Notes under the pieces: generated by a model
Seen by the model: only the letters and a program-made list of their open reading frames with translations
What the model was told of the DNA's origin: nothing
Databases searched by the model: none
Made by a program: the position numbers and the translations under genes
Shown: piece after piece, positions 7,420 through 16,469 of the stretch
Position numbering within the stretch: position 1 is the first letter of the stretch
Layout of the letters: each line of letters starts with the position of its first letter
Assembly: GCF_014648055.1 (NCBI RefSeq)
Contig: NZ_BMQJ01000033.1
Coordinates: 1 to 44,341 of the forward strand
Length of the DNA: 44,341 bases
Reading direction: 5' to 3'
Source of the DNA: Streptosporangium pseudovulgare
GTDB taxonomy: Bacteria; Actinomycetota; Actinomycetes; Streptosporangiales; Streptosporangiaceae

Positions 7420-9492
7420 CTAAAGGAAAGCGTGAACCATTTCGGCGAACGTGTCCGGGGTGACGATCTCCACGCCCAAATTTTCGGCCTTGGTCTTCTT
7501 CGAGCCTGCCTTTTCTCCTGCGACCAGCAGTGATGTCTTCGCCGAGACGCCGGATGAGGCCTTGCCTCCGGCGCGTTCGATCAGCTCGTTGACCTGGTTG
7601 CGGCTCAGAGCCGCCAGCGGGCCGGTCATTGCCCCGGTGACCACCACGGATCTGCCTGTCAGTGGCAGCGCGACAGCCTGGTCCTCACCGTCGGCGGCGG
7701 TCATCGCGGTGATGCCGGGCTCGATCATGGTGACGCCGGCCTTGATGAGCTTGTCGATCAGCGGGGCGAGCTCGACCAGTTCGGCGATCACCACTGGCGC
7801 CTTCTCGGGGCCGATGCCCTCCACAGCCTGAAGCTCCTCGGTGGTTGCGGCGCGGATGGCGTCCATGCTGCCGAAGTGTCGGGCGATCCGGCGGCTCATG
7901 GACCGGCCGGTCCCGCGGACGCCCAGCGCGCAGAACACGCGGTTCAGCGGCCGGGTTTTGGCTGCCTCGATCGCGGCCAGCAGGTTGTCGGTGCTGGTGG
8001 CGCCCATGCGTTCCAGGGGGAGGATCTGCTCGCGGGTGAGAGTGAACAGGTCGGCGAAGTCGGCGATGAGCCCGGCGTTCAGCATCTGGACGATGCGGGA
8101 TTCGGCCAGGCCTTCGATGTCGAGCTGGTCGCGGCCGGCCGCGTAGACGATGGAGGCCAGCGCGCGGCAGGCGCGGCCCTGTACGCACCGCCACCGCTCC
8201 TGGCTGGTGTCGATGGCACCTGCGCAGTTCGGGCACACCTGCGGGAAGGCGATCGGCTGCTCCTCCCCGGTGCGCAGGTGCGCCACGGGCGCCTCCACGC
8301 GGGGAATCACGTCGCCGGCCTTGTAGACGACCACGCTGTCTCCTAGCAGCAGGCCGCGACGGGTGATGTCGGCGACGTTGTGGAGCGTGGCGTAGGTGAC
8401 GACGGATCCGTTCAGCTCGACCGGCTCCAGTACCGCGCGCGGGGCGATGACGCCGGTGCGGCCGGTGTTCCACTCCACGCCGACCAGTTTGGTGATCTTC
8501 TCGACGGCCGGAAGCTTGTAGGCGATCGCCCAGCGCGGTGCCCGGCTGCTGAACCCGGCCTGCTTTTGATCGGCGGCCAGGTCGGCTCTGATGACGATCC
8601 CGTCGATGCCGAACGGCAGTTCGGCGCGGAGCCCGGAGATCTGTTCCACGCGGGCCTGGATTTCCTCGATGTCGGCGGCGACGATGCCGGTGACCGGTGT
8701 GGTGGCGGTGGTGGCCACGCCGAGGTCGGCGACCAGGTCCATGATCTTGCTGTGTGGCAGCTCACGCAGTCGCTGCGCGAGTTCGGAGACATCGTCGGGT
8801 GGCAGTGGCAGCGCGCCGTAGCCGAAGAACGTCAGCTCACAGACATACGGGCGGTCCTGGGCTCGCAAGGTGCCGGCGGCGGCGCTGCGCGGGTTGGCGA
8901 ACGCGGTGCCGTCGTGCGCGGTGCGCTTGGCGGACGCCGCCTCGAACTGCTCGGCTGTCATCATGACCTCGCCGCGGATCTCGATCGTGACCGGCTCGGT
9001 GAGCCGGTCGGGCAGTCCGACGATCGTCCCGATCGCATGGCTGACGTCCTCGCCGGCGGTGCCGTCGCCGCGGGTGACGAGCTGGGTCAGGCGGCCGCTC
9101 CGGTAACGGGCGGAGATGGCCAGGCCGTCAAGTTTGGGCTCCACTCCCCATGCCACGACGGGGCGGCCCAGGCGCCGCTCCAGTCCGGCGACCCACCGCA
9201 TGAGGTCCTCGGATGAGAAGACGTTGTCCAGGCTGAGCATCGGCACGGTGTGTGGGACGTCGCCGGTCACGGCGCCGCCGGCGACCTTGCCCGTGGGGGA
9301 CTCGGGCAGTATCTGGTCGGGATGCGTGGCTTCGTAGGCCTCAATGCCGCGTACCAACCGGTCGTAGGCGTCGTCGTCGAGCGGGGAGGCGCCGGGCCCG
9401 TAGTAGGCGGCCGAGGCGTCGACGGCCAGCTGTACGGCTGCGGCGTAGGTGGCCTGGTCGGCGAGGGCGGTGAGGGGTGGGGCGTCGTTCAT
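7420..9492 (-). CDS. ligA: NAD-dependent DNA ligase LigA
   Basis: A complete 690-residue ligase that seals 3'-OH/5'-phosphate nicks using NAD+. Domains in order: Ia domain (1-65), nucleotidyltransferase with the adenylated lysine in EPKLDG (K120), OB fold around 310-390, a four-cysteine zinc finger (CPNC...C...C, about 400-425), helix-hairpin-helix repeats (VRGTG, VEGIGPEKA) and a C-terminal BRCT domain from about 610. The start ATG 9492 has CAGG 8 nt upstream. It stands alone among mobile-element debris with no chromosomal ligA neighbours (such as gatCAB), so it may be an accessory second copy. All key motifs are intact. Confidence 0.93.
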   Translation of the reverse strand: MNDAPPLTALADQATYAAAVQLAVDASAAYYGPGASPLDDDAYDRLVRGIEAYEATHPDQILPESPTGKVAGGAVTGDVPHTVPMLSLDNVFSSEDLMRWVAGLERRLGRPVVAWGVEPKLDGLAISARYRSGRLTQLVTRGDGTAGEDVSHAIGTIVGLPDRLTEPVTIEIRGEVMMTAEQFEAASAKRTAHDGTAFANPRSAAAGTLRAQDRPYVCELTFFGYGALPLPPDDVSELAQRLRELPHSKIMDLVADLGVATTATTPVTGIVAADIEEIQARVEQISGLRAELPFGIDGIVIRADLAADQKQAGFSSRAPRWAIAYKLPAVEKITKLVGVEWNTGRTGVIAPRAVLEPVELNGSVVTYATLHNVADITRRGLLLGDSVVVYKAGDVIPRVEAPVAHLRTGEEQPIAFPQVCPNCAGAIDTSQERWRCVQGRACRALASIVYAAGRDQLDIEGLAESRIVQMLNAGLIADFADLFTLTREQILPLERMGATSTDNLLAAIEAAKTRPLNRVFCALGVRGTGRSMSRRIARHFGSMDAIRAATTEELQAVEGIGPEKAPVVIAELVELAPLIDKLIKAGVTMIEPGITAMTAADGEDQAVALPLTGRSVVVTGAMTGPLAALSRNQVNELIERAGGKASSGVSAKTSLLVAGEKAGSKKTKAENLGVEIVTPDTFAEMVHAFL

Positions 9493-9987
9493 GGATGCAT
9501 CCTGTCGGGCGGGGCCGACATTCTCCGATCTGCAAACGGGAAGTGAGCTGGGGGAGCTGTCGGTTCCTGTGATGGGCGGGCCGAGGGTATGGGCGGCCAA
9601 GACACGGTGGCGGCCGTCATCGTCAAGAGAGCGGCCGGTGGCCGGGCGACCGTCCTTGCCTGAGGCGCGCGGGCGGCGCGCCGCCCGCGGGCGTCACTTC
9701 CGCGGCAGACATCGCCGATGCGGCGGAGGCGGAGTGCGCGGTCCCGCCCGGATCCGCTTCCGCGCCGGTCGGCCCGGTGTGGCCGGTAGGTTACCATGAT
9801 CATCTCGCCGTGATGGCGATTCCCGGTCTTTCCGTGCCGCGGTCCACACCCCATCGGCTGCGCCCGGAAATGGCGTGCGGGAAGGGGCCGGCAGGAGCGG
9901 CGCCGGGTAACCGCCCTGCCGGCCCTCACCGTGCGTGATAGGCCCAGGTGCGGCGGACCGAACGGCAGCAGCGCCACAGGCGCCCCC
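9493..9987. other. Intergenic region upstream of ligA
   Basis: Contains the presumed leftward ligA promoter and a 22-bp GC palindrome at 9668-9689. No open frame shows convincing coding bias; the long leftward frame here is proline/arginine-rich noise. Confidence 0.5.
9668..9689. repeat. 22-bp perfect GC palindrome
   Basis: Two 11-bp arms, CGCGGGCGGCG and CGCCGCCCGCG, meet without a spacer. It lies about 180 bp upstream of ligA. It could be a protein site or a hairpin without a T run; in DNA this GC-rich it may also be chance. Confidence 0.4.
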
Positions 9988-10071
9988 CGCGCAGTCGCCA
10001 CCCGCTATGAGAAGCTCGCCGTCCGCTACCAAGCGACCGTCCTCATCGCAGCCATCAACGAGTGGTTGTGA
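9988..10071 (+). mobile_element. IS5-family transposase C-terminal remnant
   Basis: The frame ending at TGA 10069-10071 reads RYEKLAVRYQATVLIAAINEWL, the typical last residues of IS5-family (DDE) transposases. Upstream sequence in this frame loses similarity within a few codons, so only about 25-28 codons remain. Confidence 0.7.
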
Positions 10072-10389
10072 CTTCGCCGTCTCACCTACGCGAGGTGGTG
10101 ACAAGCGGTTCCCGCAGGAGTTCAACGACGAGATCGGGCTGTCCTGCGAACGGGGAGTGGCCCGTGCGCCACTCGCGTACGTCGGTGCAGCGCGAGGCCA
10201 TCTTCCGTTGCAGGCCCGGGTCGATGGCGTGGTCCTGTCCGCAGACGACGGCGGTACGATGCGAACACCGAACCGGGCAGCTGGCCGTACCAGCAGCACC
10301 AGCGGGCAGGACTTCTCCGTCAGGGGGCGTGGCCGTACCGCGCCCACCAGCGGTTTTCCACGTACCTCACGTTGATGGAGAACCCGATC
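10072..10389. other. Gap between IS5 remnant and hypothetical gene
   Basis: Nothing recognisable. It probably includes the former right end of the IS5 copy and the promoter of the gene starting at 10390. Confidence 0.4.
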
Positions 10390-11102
10390 ATGACCTCTGC
10401 CGTCCCTCGTGCTTTCCACTGCGAGCACACCCGCGCCAAGAGCAGGGTGTACGCCCTCGTTGAGCGCTCCGGTCAGCCCGCGACCCTGCATGCCGTACTG
10501 ACCTGCACCGATCCCGCCGTTGCTCAGCACGCCGCCTACCTTCTCTCCTCGGTGCTGGAGAACGGCCTGGGCACCGCCGCCCGCGCCGAGTCGGAGCGGA
10601 TCGCAGCGACGCGCCCGCCGCCTCCTTCCGCCGTACGCTGGCCGATGTCGTGAACGGGACCTGGGCCGACGCTCCTGAACTGGCCGCCACGTGGGAGGCC
10701 CTGCGGCGGGGCCGTGGCGACTCGGCCGGCCTCGGTGGTGACCTTGAGAGCCGCACGCCGGGCGACGCCCGCCTCGACGCCTTCCCCGGGCCGGTCGTAC
10801 GCACGATCAGCTTGCTGGAGGTGCACGTCCACGACCCGGCTCGCCTTCTCGCGGCGGCCACCGCGATGGGGTGGAGGCCGTTCGACGCCGAGGACCTCGA
10901 CGAGGATGACAGTCAGGACGTCGTCGGGGCCGTCATGCACTTCGTCAACGGCCCGGAGTTCCTGCCCGGCGCCGACCGGTTGACGGACGTCATGCAGGCG
11001 CGGCTGCTGCGCGTCGATAGGGGCGATGAGGTGAGCGAATGGAGCGCGGTGCCTGTGACGGCGAGGTTCGACACGGGAACGAGGTCCGCCCCCGACGACT
11101 GA
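10390..11102 (+). pseudogene. Hypothetical protein, apparently one gene with a frameshift near 10605
   Basis: ATG 10390 has GGAGAA 8 nt upstream. The first frame reads a 60-residue cysteine/histidine-containing domain and stops at 10651-10653 after a proline run. A second frame picks up at about 10605 with FRRTLADVVNGTWADAPELAATWEAL and continues to the stop at 11100-11102. The junction lies within one continuous coding stretch. The pattern resembles small actinomycete proteins ending in a WG/WEAL segment. Alternatively these are two genes overlapped by GTGA at 10650-10653. Function unknown. Confidence 0.45.
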
Positions 11103-11122
11103 GCCGGCCGTTGGCTGCGACG

Positions 11123-11428
11123 ATGGGGCGGGTGAAGCGTGTGGAGGCCGCGGGGGTGGCGGTGGAGTTGGCCGAGGTGGAGCAGGCCCGGCAGAGCGTG
11201 GAGGAGGAATTGGAGCGGGCCGGCGTGGAGGGCGGACCTCTCGGGGTTGCCGAGGCGGACGAATTGGTAGGGAAGGCCACCCGGTTGGGCCGGCACTTGG
11301 CGATGTTGGGGCCGGACTTCCCCCCGGATGTCGTGGTGGATCGGTCGGGGGAGAGGCCGGTGGTGCGCTCACCTGTGGCGGAGGTGCTCCGCGGAGTGTC
11401 ACCTAGGACCTGTTTTGTGGATCACTGA
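11123..11428 (+). CDS. Hypothetical protein, probably 3'-truncated
   Basis: Begins 20 bp after the previous stop. The first 40 residues form an amphipathic/coiled-coil-like segment (VKRVEAAGVAVELAEVEQA, then RQSVEEELERAG). Coding bias fades near 11395, where the sequence changes to ACCTGTTTTGTGGATCAC-like DNA, and the frame ends at an arbitrary stop. I infer loss of the natural C-terminus by an insertion or deletion. GTG 11132 is an alternative start. Not recognised. Confidence 0.4.
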   Translation: MGRVKRVEAAGVAVELAEVEQARQSVEEELERAGVEGGPLGVAEADELVGKATRLGRHLAMLGPDFPPDVVVDRSGERPVVRSPVAEVLRGVSPRTCFVDH

Positions 11429-11815
11429 ACGGTGAATGGCGCGACCCGCGTCTTGGACCTCGCTGGGTCCTCGCGCTGCGCGCATCACGCTCGGACCGTG
11501 TCTGTTTGGGGCTTTGCCCCGAACCCCAGGTGAGGGGCCTGCCGGTCCCTCACACTCCCCGGTCACCGGCCGATTCGCCTCGTTGACGGCAGGCCGACTC
11601 CGTCGAGAAGCGGTGGGAGTACGAGGACGGCTCGCCCGTCAAGCCCATGCCCGTCCAGTAGGTGACTGCGGTGTCCGCCGCCCTGCGCCCACCCCGCGCC
11701 GGCGGCGGCCCGTCAACCGTCACGGTCGTGCAGCTGCGCGGTGGCCGGTGTACGCGCTCGGCTACGACGTCGCCTTAAGATCTCCTAGCTTCTGCGGTTC
11801 GGAGCTGGCGCCGGC
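11429..11815. other. Degenerate stretch without a recognisable gene
   Basis: A short rightward coding-like tail (SVEKRWEYEDGSPVKPMPVQ, then stop) occurs near 11600-11660. At 11775-11805 the sequence TCCTAGCTTCTGCGGTTCGG resembles the IS5-type terminus at 12908-12930. Both look like debris. Confidence 0.35.
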
Positions 11816-11820
11816 AGAAC

Positions 11821-11856
11821 ACCGCGGCCCGGCGAGTTCGGGCGCCGGGCCGCGGT
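11821..11856 (-). terminator. Strong hairpin terminator after the DUF1963 gene
   Basis: Perfect 14-bp arms (ACCGCGGCCCGGCG / CGCCGGGCCGCGGT) with an 8-nt loop lie 54 bp beyond the stop of the leftward DUF1963 gene. There is no clear T run, which is common for actinomycete hairpin terminators. Confidence 0.7.
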
Positions 11857-11909
11857 GAGCGCCAGCCGATTCGACCTTGTCGCACCGTAGCGTTAAGGGC
11901 CGGCCAACG

Positions 11910-12878
11910 TTATTCGGTGAACCCCGTCCATGAGACGGCTTGGTCGAATCGTCGGGCGGTGAGGTCATCGACACGCATCAGGAAGCGGCCGAAATAGACC
12001 TCGTCACCGGGGTCGAATTGGATGAGGGGAATCCACTCCCGCATGACCCGCTGCAACTCCTCCTCCACCAGGAAATTCTCCCGCTCCCTATCGATGACCA
12101 CGTCGCTGAGCTTCTGCCGGGCTTCGAAATTCTCCTCCGCGATCGTCAGCTCGGGGTCGTCGTACAGGTGGCCTCTGGAAATCCCGCCGGTGTTCCACGA
12201 GTAACCGCCGAACTGGAAGGTGGCGGAGTTCCCGGCCGGCCACAGCCGGTCAACCAAAGCGCAGAGCTCTCGGCGGTGTGGCAGGTCGCGCGCCACCTGC
12301 TTCTGGAAAGAAGACAGGTTCGCCTCCTCCTCGTTCAGCCACTCAGGGAGGTCCGCATGGACGACGGCGAAAAGGTCTTGCTCCGGGCCAATGAACTCGC
12401 GCTGTGAGGCGAAGGGGTACCGGGGGTGGTCCGCAGGGGCCGCCGCCACGGTGTCCGTGCCGGCCGGAACGTGGACGATACGCGCGTACTGCTGCTCCTC
12501 GCCGCGATCGAAGGTGTCGTAGGCCTCTTCGTGATGAAGAAAAACAAGCAGCGAGCCGTCCGGCGGTAACGCAAGCCCGTCGACCCGCGGAAGTGCGGCG
12601 CAGTCGAAGGACGCGACGAACGGCAGCGGGTCCCGCGAGTCGGTCGGCCATGGCATGCCTATCGGGAGCCGGGGCAACCCGCCGGTCCGGCCGACCAGCA
12701 GGTCGGCGGGCTGCCCAGGTGGGAGGCCCCGGGGATGCGCCACGATTTCGCCGTTGTAGCGCTCGTTCGCCCAGATGGTGAAGCGGAGGAGTCCTGCGAA
12801 CTTTTCTGCCTCGTCCTCGGGGATGCCTTGTTCGATCGCCGCGCGACGGAACTGACCGTAGTAGTTCACGGCCGACAT
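11910..12878 (-). CDS. DUF1963 (YwqG-like) protein
   Basis: A 322-residue cytoplasmic protein with the family's GGLPRLPIGMPWP motif near residue 70, PFVASFDCAALP after it, and a C-terminal FGRFLMRVDDL segment. Residues around FQFGGYSWNTGG match the conserved GGY core. Family members are widespread and have no firm function. ATG 12878 starts MSAVNYYGQF. No ribosome site is obvious, and 30 bp upstream the DNA becomes an IS5 remnant, so its native promoter may have been replaced. A strong hairpin follows the stop. Confidence 0.8.
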   Translation of the reverse strand: MSAVNYYGQFRRAAIEQGIPEDEAEKFAGLLRFTIWANERYNGEIVAHPRGLPPGQPADLLVGRTGGLPRLPIGMPWPTDSRDPLPFVASFDCAALPRVDGLALPPDGSLLVFLHHEEAYDTFDRGEEQQYARIVHVPAGTDTVAAAPADHPRYPFASQREFIGPEQDLFAVVHADLPEWLNEEEANLSSFQKQVARDLPHRRELCALVDRLWPAGNSATFQFGGYSWNTGGISRGHLYDDPELTIAEENFEARQKLSDVVIDRERENFLVEEELQRVMREWIPLIQFDPGDEVYFGRFLMRVDDLTARRFDQAVSWTGFTE

Positions 12879-12910
12879 ATTGCCAGATGTGGATCTGCGG
12901 CTAGGAACTC

Positions 12911-13040
12911 CTAAGTCTTTGTGGTTCGGAGGCGGCGTCGGCAGATGAGGGCGCAGCCGAATTTGAGTAGGGCTTCGTGGATGTCGCCGTGGATCTCCCA
13001 TCGGATGCGCAGGCGACGGAACCAGTGCAGCAGCGCGAAA
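12911..13040 (-). mobile_element. IS5-family transposase C-terminal remnant
   Basis: Leftward frame with HWFRRLRIRWEIHGDIHEAL and ALICRRRLRT before the stop at 12911-12913. This is the C-terminal WFRRLRIRWE-type motif of IS5/IS1182-like transposases. About 43 codons survive. It lies between the DUF1963 and APH genes. Confidence 0.75.
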
Positions 13041-13068
13041 GGAGGCCATTCCGCACTATCGTTGCGGC

Positions 13069-13929
13069 ATGAACACCCCCGCGGCGGAAGTCGGCATCGA
13101 CGACGATCTCGTTGATCGCCTGATCCGCGTGCAGCATCCGGATCTGGTGGGCCCGCTCACCCCCGTTGCCAACGGCTGGGACAACGTCATCTACCGCCTG
13201 GGGGCGGACCTGTCCGTACGGCTGCCGCGTCGCCAGGTTGCCGTCGAACTCATCGTCAACGAGCAACGCTGGCTGCCGGTCCTGGCCGACCATGTCGAGG
13301 TCGCGCTGCCCGTACCCGTCAGGGCCGGCGTGCCCGGCGAGGGCTACCCGTGGCCGTGGACGATCGCGCCCTGGTTCGAAGGCCGCACGGCCGCCGACGT
13401 GCCGCCGTCCGACCGCTCCGGCGTCGCCGTCCCGCTGGCCGACTTCATGACGGGCCTCCACCGGCCCGCACCGCCTGACGCCCCGCGTAATCCCTCCCGC
13501 GGCGTCCCGCTCGCCGCCCGCGACGAAGCGGTACGGCAACGCCTGCAGTCCATTCCCCGATCAGCTGATCTTCTCCCCCTCTGGGAGAAGCTGGCCGCAC
13601 TCCCGCCCTGGCAGGGACCCGCGCTCTGGCTCCACGGCGACCCGCACCCGGGAAACCTCCTGCTCGATGGGGAAGGGCTGGCGGCTGTCCTGGACTTCGG
13701 TGACCTCACCAGCGGCGATCCCGCCACCGATCTCGCCGCCGGGTGGCTGGTGTTCGACGAGAACGCGCGCGAGGTCTTCCGATCACGCGTGGACGCCGAC
13801 GAGGTGACCTGGGAGCGCGCACGGGGCTGGGCCCTCGCCATGGGCACTGCTCTGGCCGCCCACTCGGCCGATGACCCCGGCATGGCGGCCATCGGCGATC
13901 ACGTCCTCGACCAGGTGCTTCTCACCTAG
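13069..13929 (+). CDS. Aminoglycoside phosphotransferase (APH) family kinase
   Basis: A 286-residue kinase-like protein. The catalytic loop LHGDPHPGNLLL lies near residues 193-204 and the metal-binding LDFGDLTSGDP near 213-223; the nucleotide-binding N-lobe is around NGWDNVIYRLG. Relatives phosphorylate aminoglycosides, macrolides, homoserine or other alcohols. The substrate is not predictable here. ATG 13069 lacks a close ribosome site; TATCGT at 13057-13062 sits at -10 distance from the ATG, so translation may be leaderless. The upstream DNA is an IS5 scrap. The gene looks complete. Confidence 0.85.
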   Translation: MNTPAAEVGIDDDLVDRLIRVQHPDLVGPLTPVANGWDNVIYRLGADLSVRLPRRQVAVELIVNEQRWLPVLADHVEVALPVPVRAGVPGEGYPWPWTIAPWFEGRTAADVPPSDRSGVAVPLADFMTGLHRPAPPDAPRNPSRGVPLAARDEAVRQRLQSIPRSADLLPLWEKLAALPPWQGPALWLHGDPHPGNLLLDGEGLAAVLDFGDLTSGDPATDLAAGWLVFDENAREVFRSRVDADEVTWERARGWALAMGTALAAHSADDPGMAAIGDHVLDQVLLT

Positions 13930-14049
13930 AGGTGTGACGCAGCGCCCGGTAGAGCACGGGGTGACGGCGTGGCTCAGCTGCCGGCCTTAGAGCAGGGGCA
14001 CGCCAGATCTCGGCCGCTCCGACCGGTCAGCCCCGCCAGAGCGACGCGC

Positions 14050-14300
14050 CCGGGGCGTGGCCCGGAGGACGGGGTCCTCCTCGTCGGCCCCTGCGACGCC
14101 TGGACTCTGGCGGTGCAGATCCAGTGGATGGACGTCACAGAAGAACCTCGGTTGTCGGAGCTCTCGCGCGACGGCGGCAGGGCCATCGCGATCGGCTGGC
14201 ACGGTGATGGCGCGCACCGCGTGGAGTACGCGATCGACGGCCGGCTCACCGGCAGGGAACTCGACGAGGGGTGGCTGAAGGCGCCCCACGATGGAGGTCG
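14050..14300 (+). pseudogene. DUF6461-like protein fragment
   Basis: The frame reads DGVLLVGPCDAWTLAVQIQW, then LSRDGGRAIAIGWHGDGAHRVEYAIDGRL. This is the pattern of actinobacterial proteins with a W-x-L-x-V-E core and a VEYAxDG strand (DUF6461-like, by recollection). No proper start precedes it, and the frame loses character after 14300. It is a truncated remnant. Confidence 0.4.
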
Positions 14301-14384
14301 AGCGTCACACACAGGCCGGGATCGACCGGGCCGCGACGTGGTTGAGGGCGCGTGCGCGTGCCGTACCCGACATGTCTGTCGTCA

Positions 14385-16469
14385 TCATGACCCGTCGGTC
14401 GCGTGCAGGACGAAAGCCAGCACATCGGCGAGCAGTGCCTGCTCCTGGTCGCTGGTCGTGCCGGCACCGTGGCCGCCGTGCTCCTCGACGCGCAGCAGCA
14501 CCGGCCGGCCGGAGGCCGTGGCCGCCTGCAGGCGGGCGGCCAGCTTCGCCGGCTGCCACGGCGGCACCCGCGCGTCGCGCAGGCCGGTGGTCAGCAGCAC
14601 CGCCGGGTACGGCACGCCGTCCCGAACCCGCAGGTAGGCGTCGATGATCAGCAGGGCACGCAGGCCCTCCTCGGTGGTGACGCTGCCGAACTCGGGCACG
14701 TTGACCGGCCCGCTGTCGGTGAACTCGTTGCGGGTGGCGTTCACCGTCGGCATGTGCATCGCCATGGCCGCCCACAGATCGGGGCGGCGCACGAGCGCGC
14801 CGCCGGTGGGGATGCCGCCGCTGCTGGCGCCCTCGGCGGCCAGCCGGCCCGGGCGGGTGTAGCCGAGGGCGATGAGGTGCTCGGCGCAGTCGATGAAGTC
14901 CGTGATGGTGGTCTCCTTGCGCTCGCCGCGCCCGGCCTCGTGCCATTCTCGGCCGTAGGTGCCGCCGCCGCGCAGGTGCGCGACGGCGTAGACGCCGCCA
15001 CGCTCGTACCAGGCGAGCATCTCGGGACGGAACTCCGGCAGGTCGATGAACCCGTGGGAGCCGTAGCCGGTGAGCACGGCCGGGTTGTCGCCGTCCAGCT
15101 CCAGGTCCTTGTGGTGGATGACCGTGAGCGGGATCGGCGTCCCGTCCTGCGCGGGCGCGTACAGGGTGCGGGCGTGCACGTCGCCGAAGTCCACCGGTGA
15201 GCGGGGCGCCAGCCCGGTGTCTTGGAGGGACCGGCCGTCGTAGCGGTAGAGCCGTGGCGCGTCGGTCCAGCCGGCCACCAGCAGCAGGGCCTCGGGCCGC
15301 TCGGGGTGGGTGGTCCACTCCAGGATGGCGCCGTCCACCGGCATCGGGAGGTCGGCGGGCTCGCCGCCGGACAGGGGCACGTGCCGCATCCGGCTGACGC
15401 CGCCGTCGAGATCGCGCACCAGCAGCCGGTCGCCCACCACCCGCACCGTCTCCACCGCCCGTTCACCCGCGGGCACGATGACCCGGGCTCGGGACAGGTC
15501 GGGTGCGGCGAGCGGAACGGCCAGCACGCGGGAGCGCGGCGCGTCCCGGTGGGAGACCAGGTAGAGGGTGTCGTGGCTGGTGGTGAAGGCGGTCACGCCG
15601 TCGGCTGCGCCCGCGGCCTTCCGCCACGGGCAGGTGGCCGGGTCGGCCAGCCCGGTCCGTGGCGCCACGTACAGCGTGCAGTCGCTCAGCTGCTCGCTGG
15701 TCCAGGGCCAAGGGCTGAGCGCGCCGTGGGAGATGATCGCCAGCATCCACTCGCCGTGCGGCGGCACCACCAGGAACGGCCGGTCGCGCGGGGTCAGCTC
15801 GATGTGGGGGTTGAGTCCGCGCGCCAGCACCACCGCATCCTGCGCCGGGTCGGCGCCCAGGTGATGCAGGAAGGAGCGGCTGTCCAAGCGGTGCTGCTCT
15901 GCGTAGCGGTGATAGACGAACGACCGGCTGTCCTCCAGCCAGCTCAGGAAGGCGAAACGCGTCGTGGGTGGGATCGTCTCCCGGAGGGTTCCGGAGTCGG
16001 CGTCGATCACGTGGAGAGAGCTGTCCTCCGACCCGGAGGCGGAGACGGCGCAGGCGACGTGGCGGCCGTCGGGGGAGGGGACGTACCAGTCGATGGCGTG
16101 GTGCCCGTCGCCGGGCACCGTGCCGGGGTCGAACAGGACTCTGCTCGCTCCGCCGGCCTCGGTCACCGTCAGCACCGGCACGCGGGCGTCCGGCTCGCGT
16201 ACCAGGGCGAAGAGTCTGTCGGCTGCCATCGCGAGGCCGAAGTACCGCGTGAGCGCACCGCCCAGTTCGCGGATCCGGGTCAGCAGGCCGGAGCGGTGCG
16301 GCAGGGCGTCCAGGTGCTCGCGGGCGTGCCTGGCCTGGCCGTCCAGCCAGTGGTGGAACTCCTCGCCTTCGGTTTCCATCCACCGGTAGGGGTCTTCGAG
16401 TGTGATGCCGTGGAGGGTCTCGCGCACGACGTCCACCCGGGCGATCGGGGGTTCGGTGATGTCGCTCAT
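14385..16469 (-). CDS. Prolyl oligopeptidase family serine peptidase (S9A)
   Basis: A 694-residue enzyme cleaving short peptides after proline. It has an N-terminal DPYRWMETEGEE motif, a central beta-propeller and a C-terminal alpha/beta-hydrolase domain. The catalytic Ser lies in EGASSGGI, Asp in GLRDARVP and His in EEHGGHGAG. It has no signal peptide, so it is cytoplasmic. ATG 16469 starts MSDITEPPIA; GTG 16475 is also in frame, and no clear ribosome site decides. Length and triad are complete. It is flanked downstream by a DUF6461-like fragment and upstream by a copy of the transposon-like terminal repeat. Confidence 0.92.
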   Translation of the reverse strand: MSDITEPPIARVDVVRETLHGITLEDPYRWMETEGEEFHHWLDGQARHAREHLDALPHRSGLLTRIRELGGALTRYFGLAMAADRLFALVREPDARVPVLTVTEAGGASRVLFDPGTVPGDGHHAIDWYVPSPDGRHVACAVSASGSEDSSLHVIDADSGTLRETIPPTTRFAFLSWLEDSRSFVYHRYAEQHRLDSRSFLHHLGADPAQDAVVLARGLNPHIELTPRDRPFLVVPPHGEWMLAIISHGALSPWPWTSEQLSDCTLYVAPRTGLADPATCPWRKAAGAADGVTAFTTSHDTLYLVSHRDAPRSRVLAVPLAAPDLSRARVIVPAGERAVETVRVVGDRLLVRDLDGGVSRMRHVPLSGGEPADLPMPVDGAILEWTTHPERPEALLLVAGWTDAPRLYRYDGRSLQDTGLAPRSPVDFGDVHARTLYAPAQDGTPIPLTVIHHKDLELDGDNPAVLTGYGSHGFIDLPEFRPEMLAWYERGGVYAVAHLRGGGTYGREWHEAGRGERKETTITDFIDCAEHLIALGYTRPGRLAAEGASSGGIPTGGALVRRPDLWAAMAMHMPTVNATRNEFTDSGPVNVPEFGSVTTEEGLRALLIIDAYLRVRDGVPYPAVLLTTGLRDARVPPWQPAKLAARLQAATASGRPVLLRVEEHGGHGAGTTSDQEQALLADVLAFVLHATDGS

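Noticed and set aside
9694..10530. 278-codon leftward frame between ligA and the hypothetical gene
   Set aside because: No family resemblance, and it spans the IS5 remnant read on the opposite strand.
13069..13929. Aminoglycoside resistance call for the APH-family gene
   Set aside because: Kinase motifs are generic; no subfamily signature seen, so the substrate is left open.
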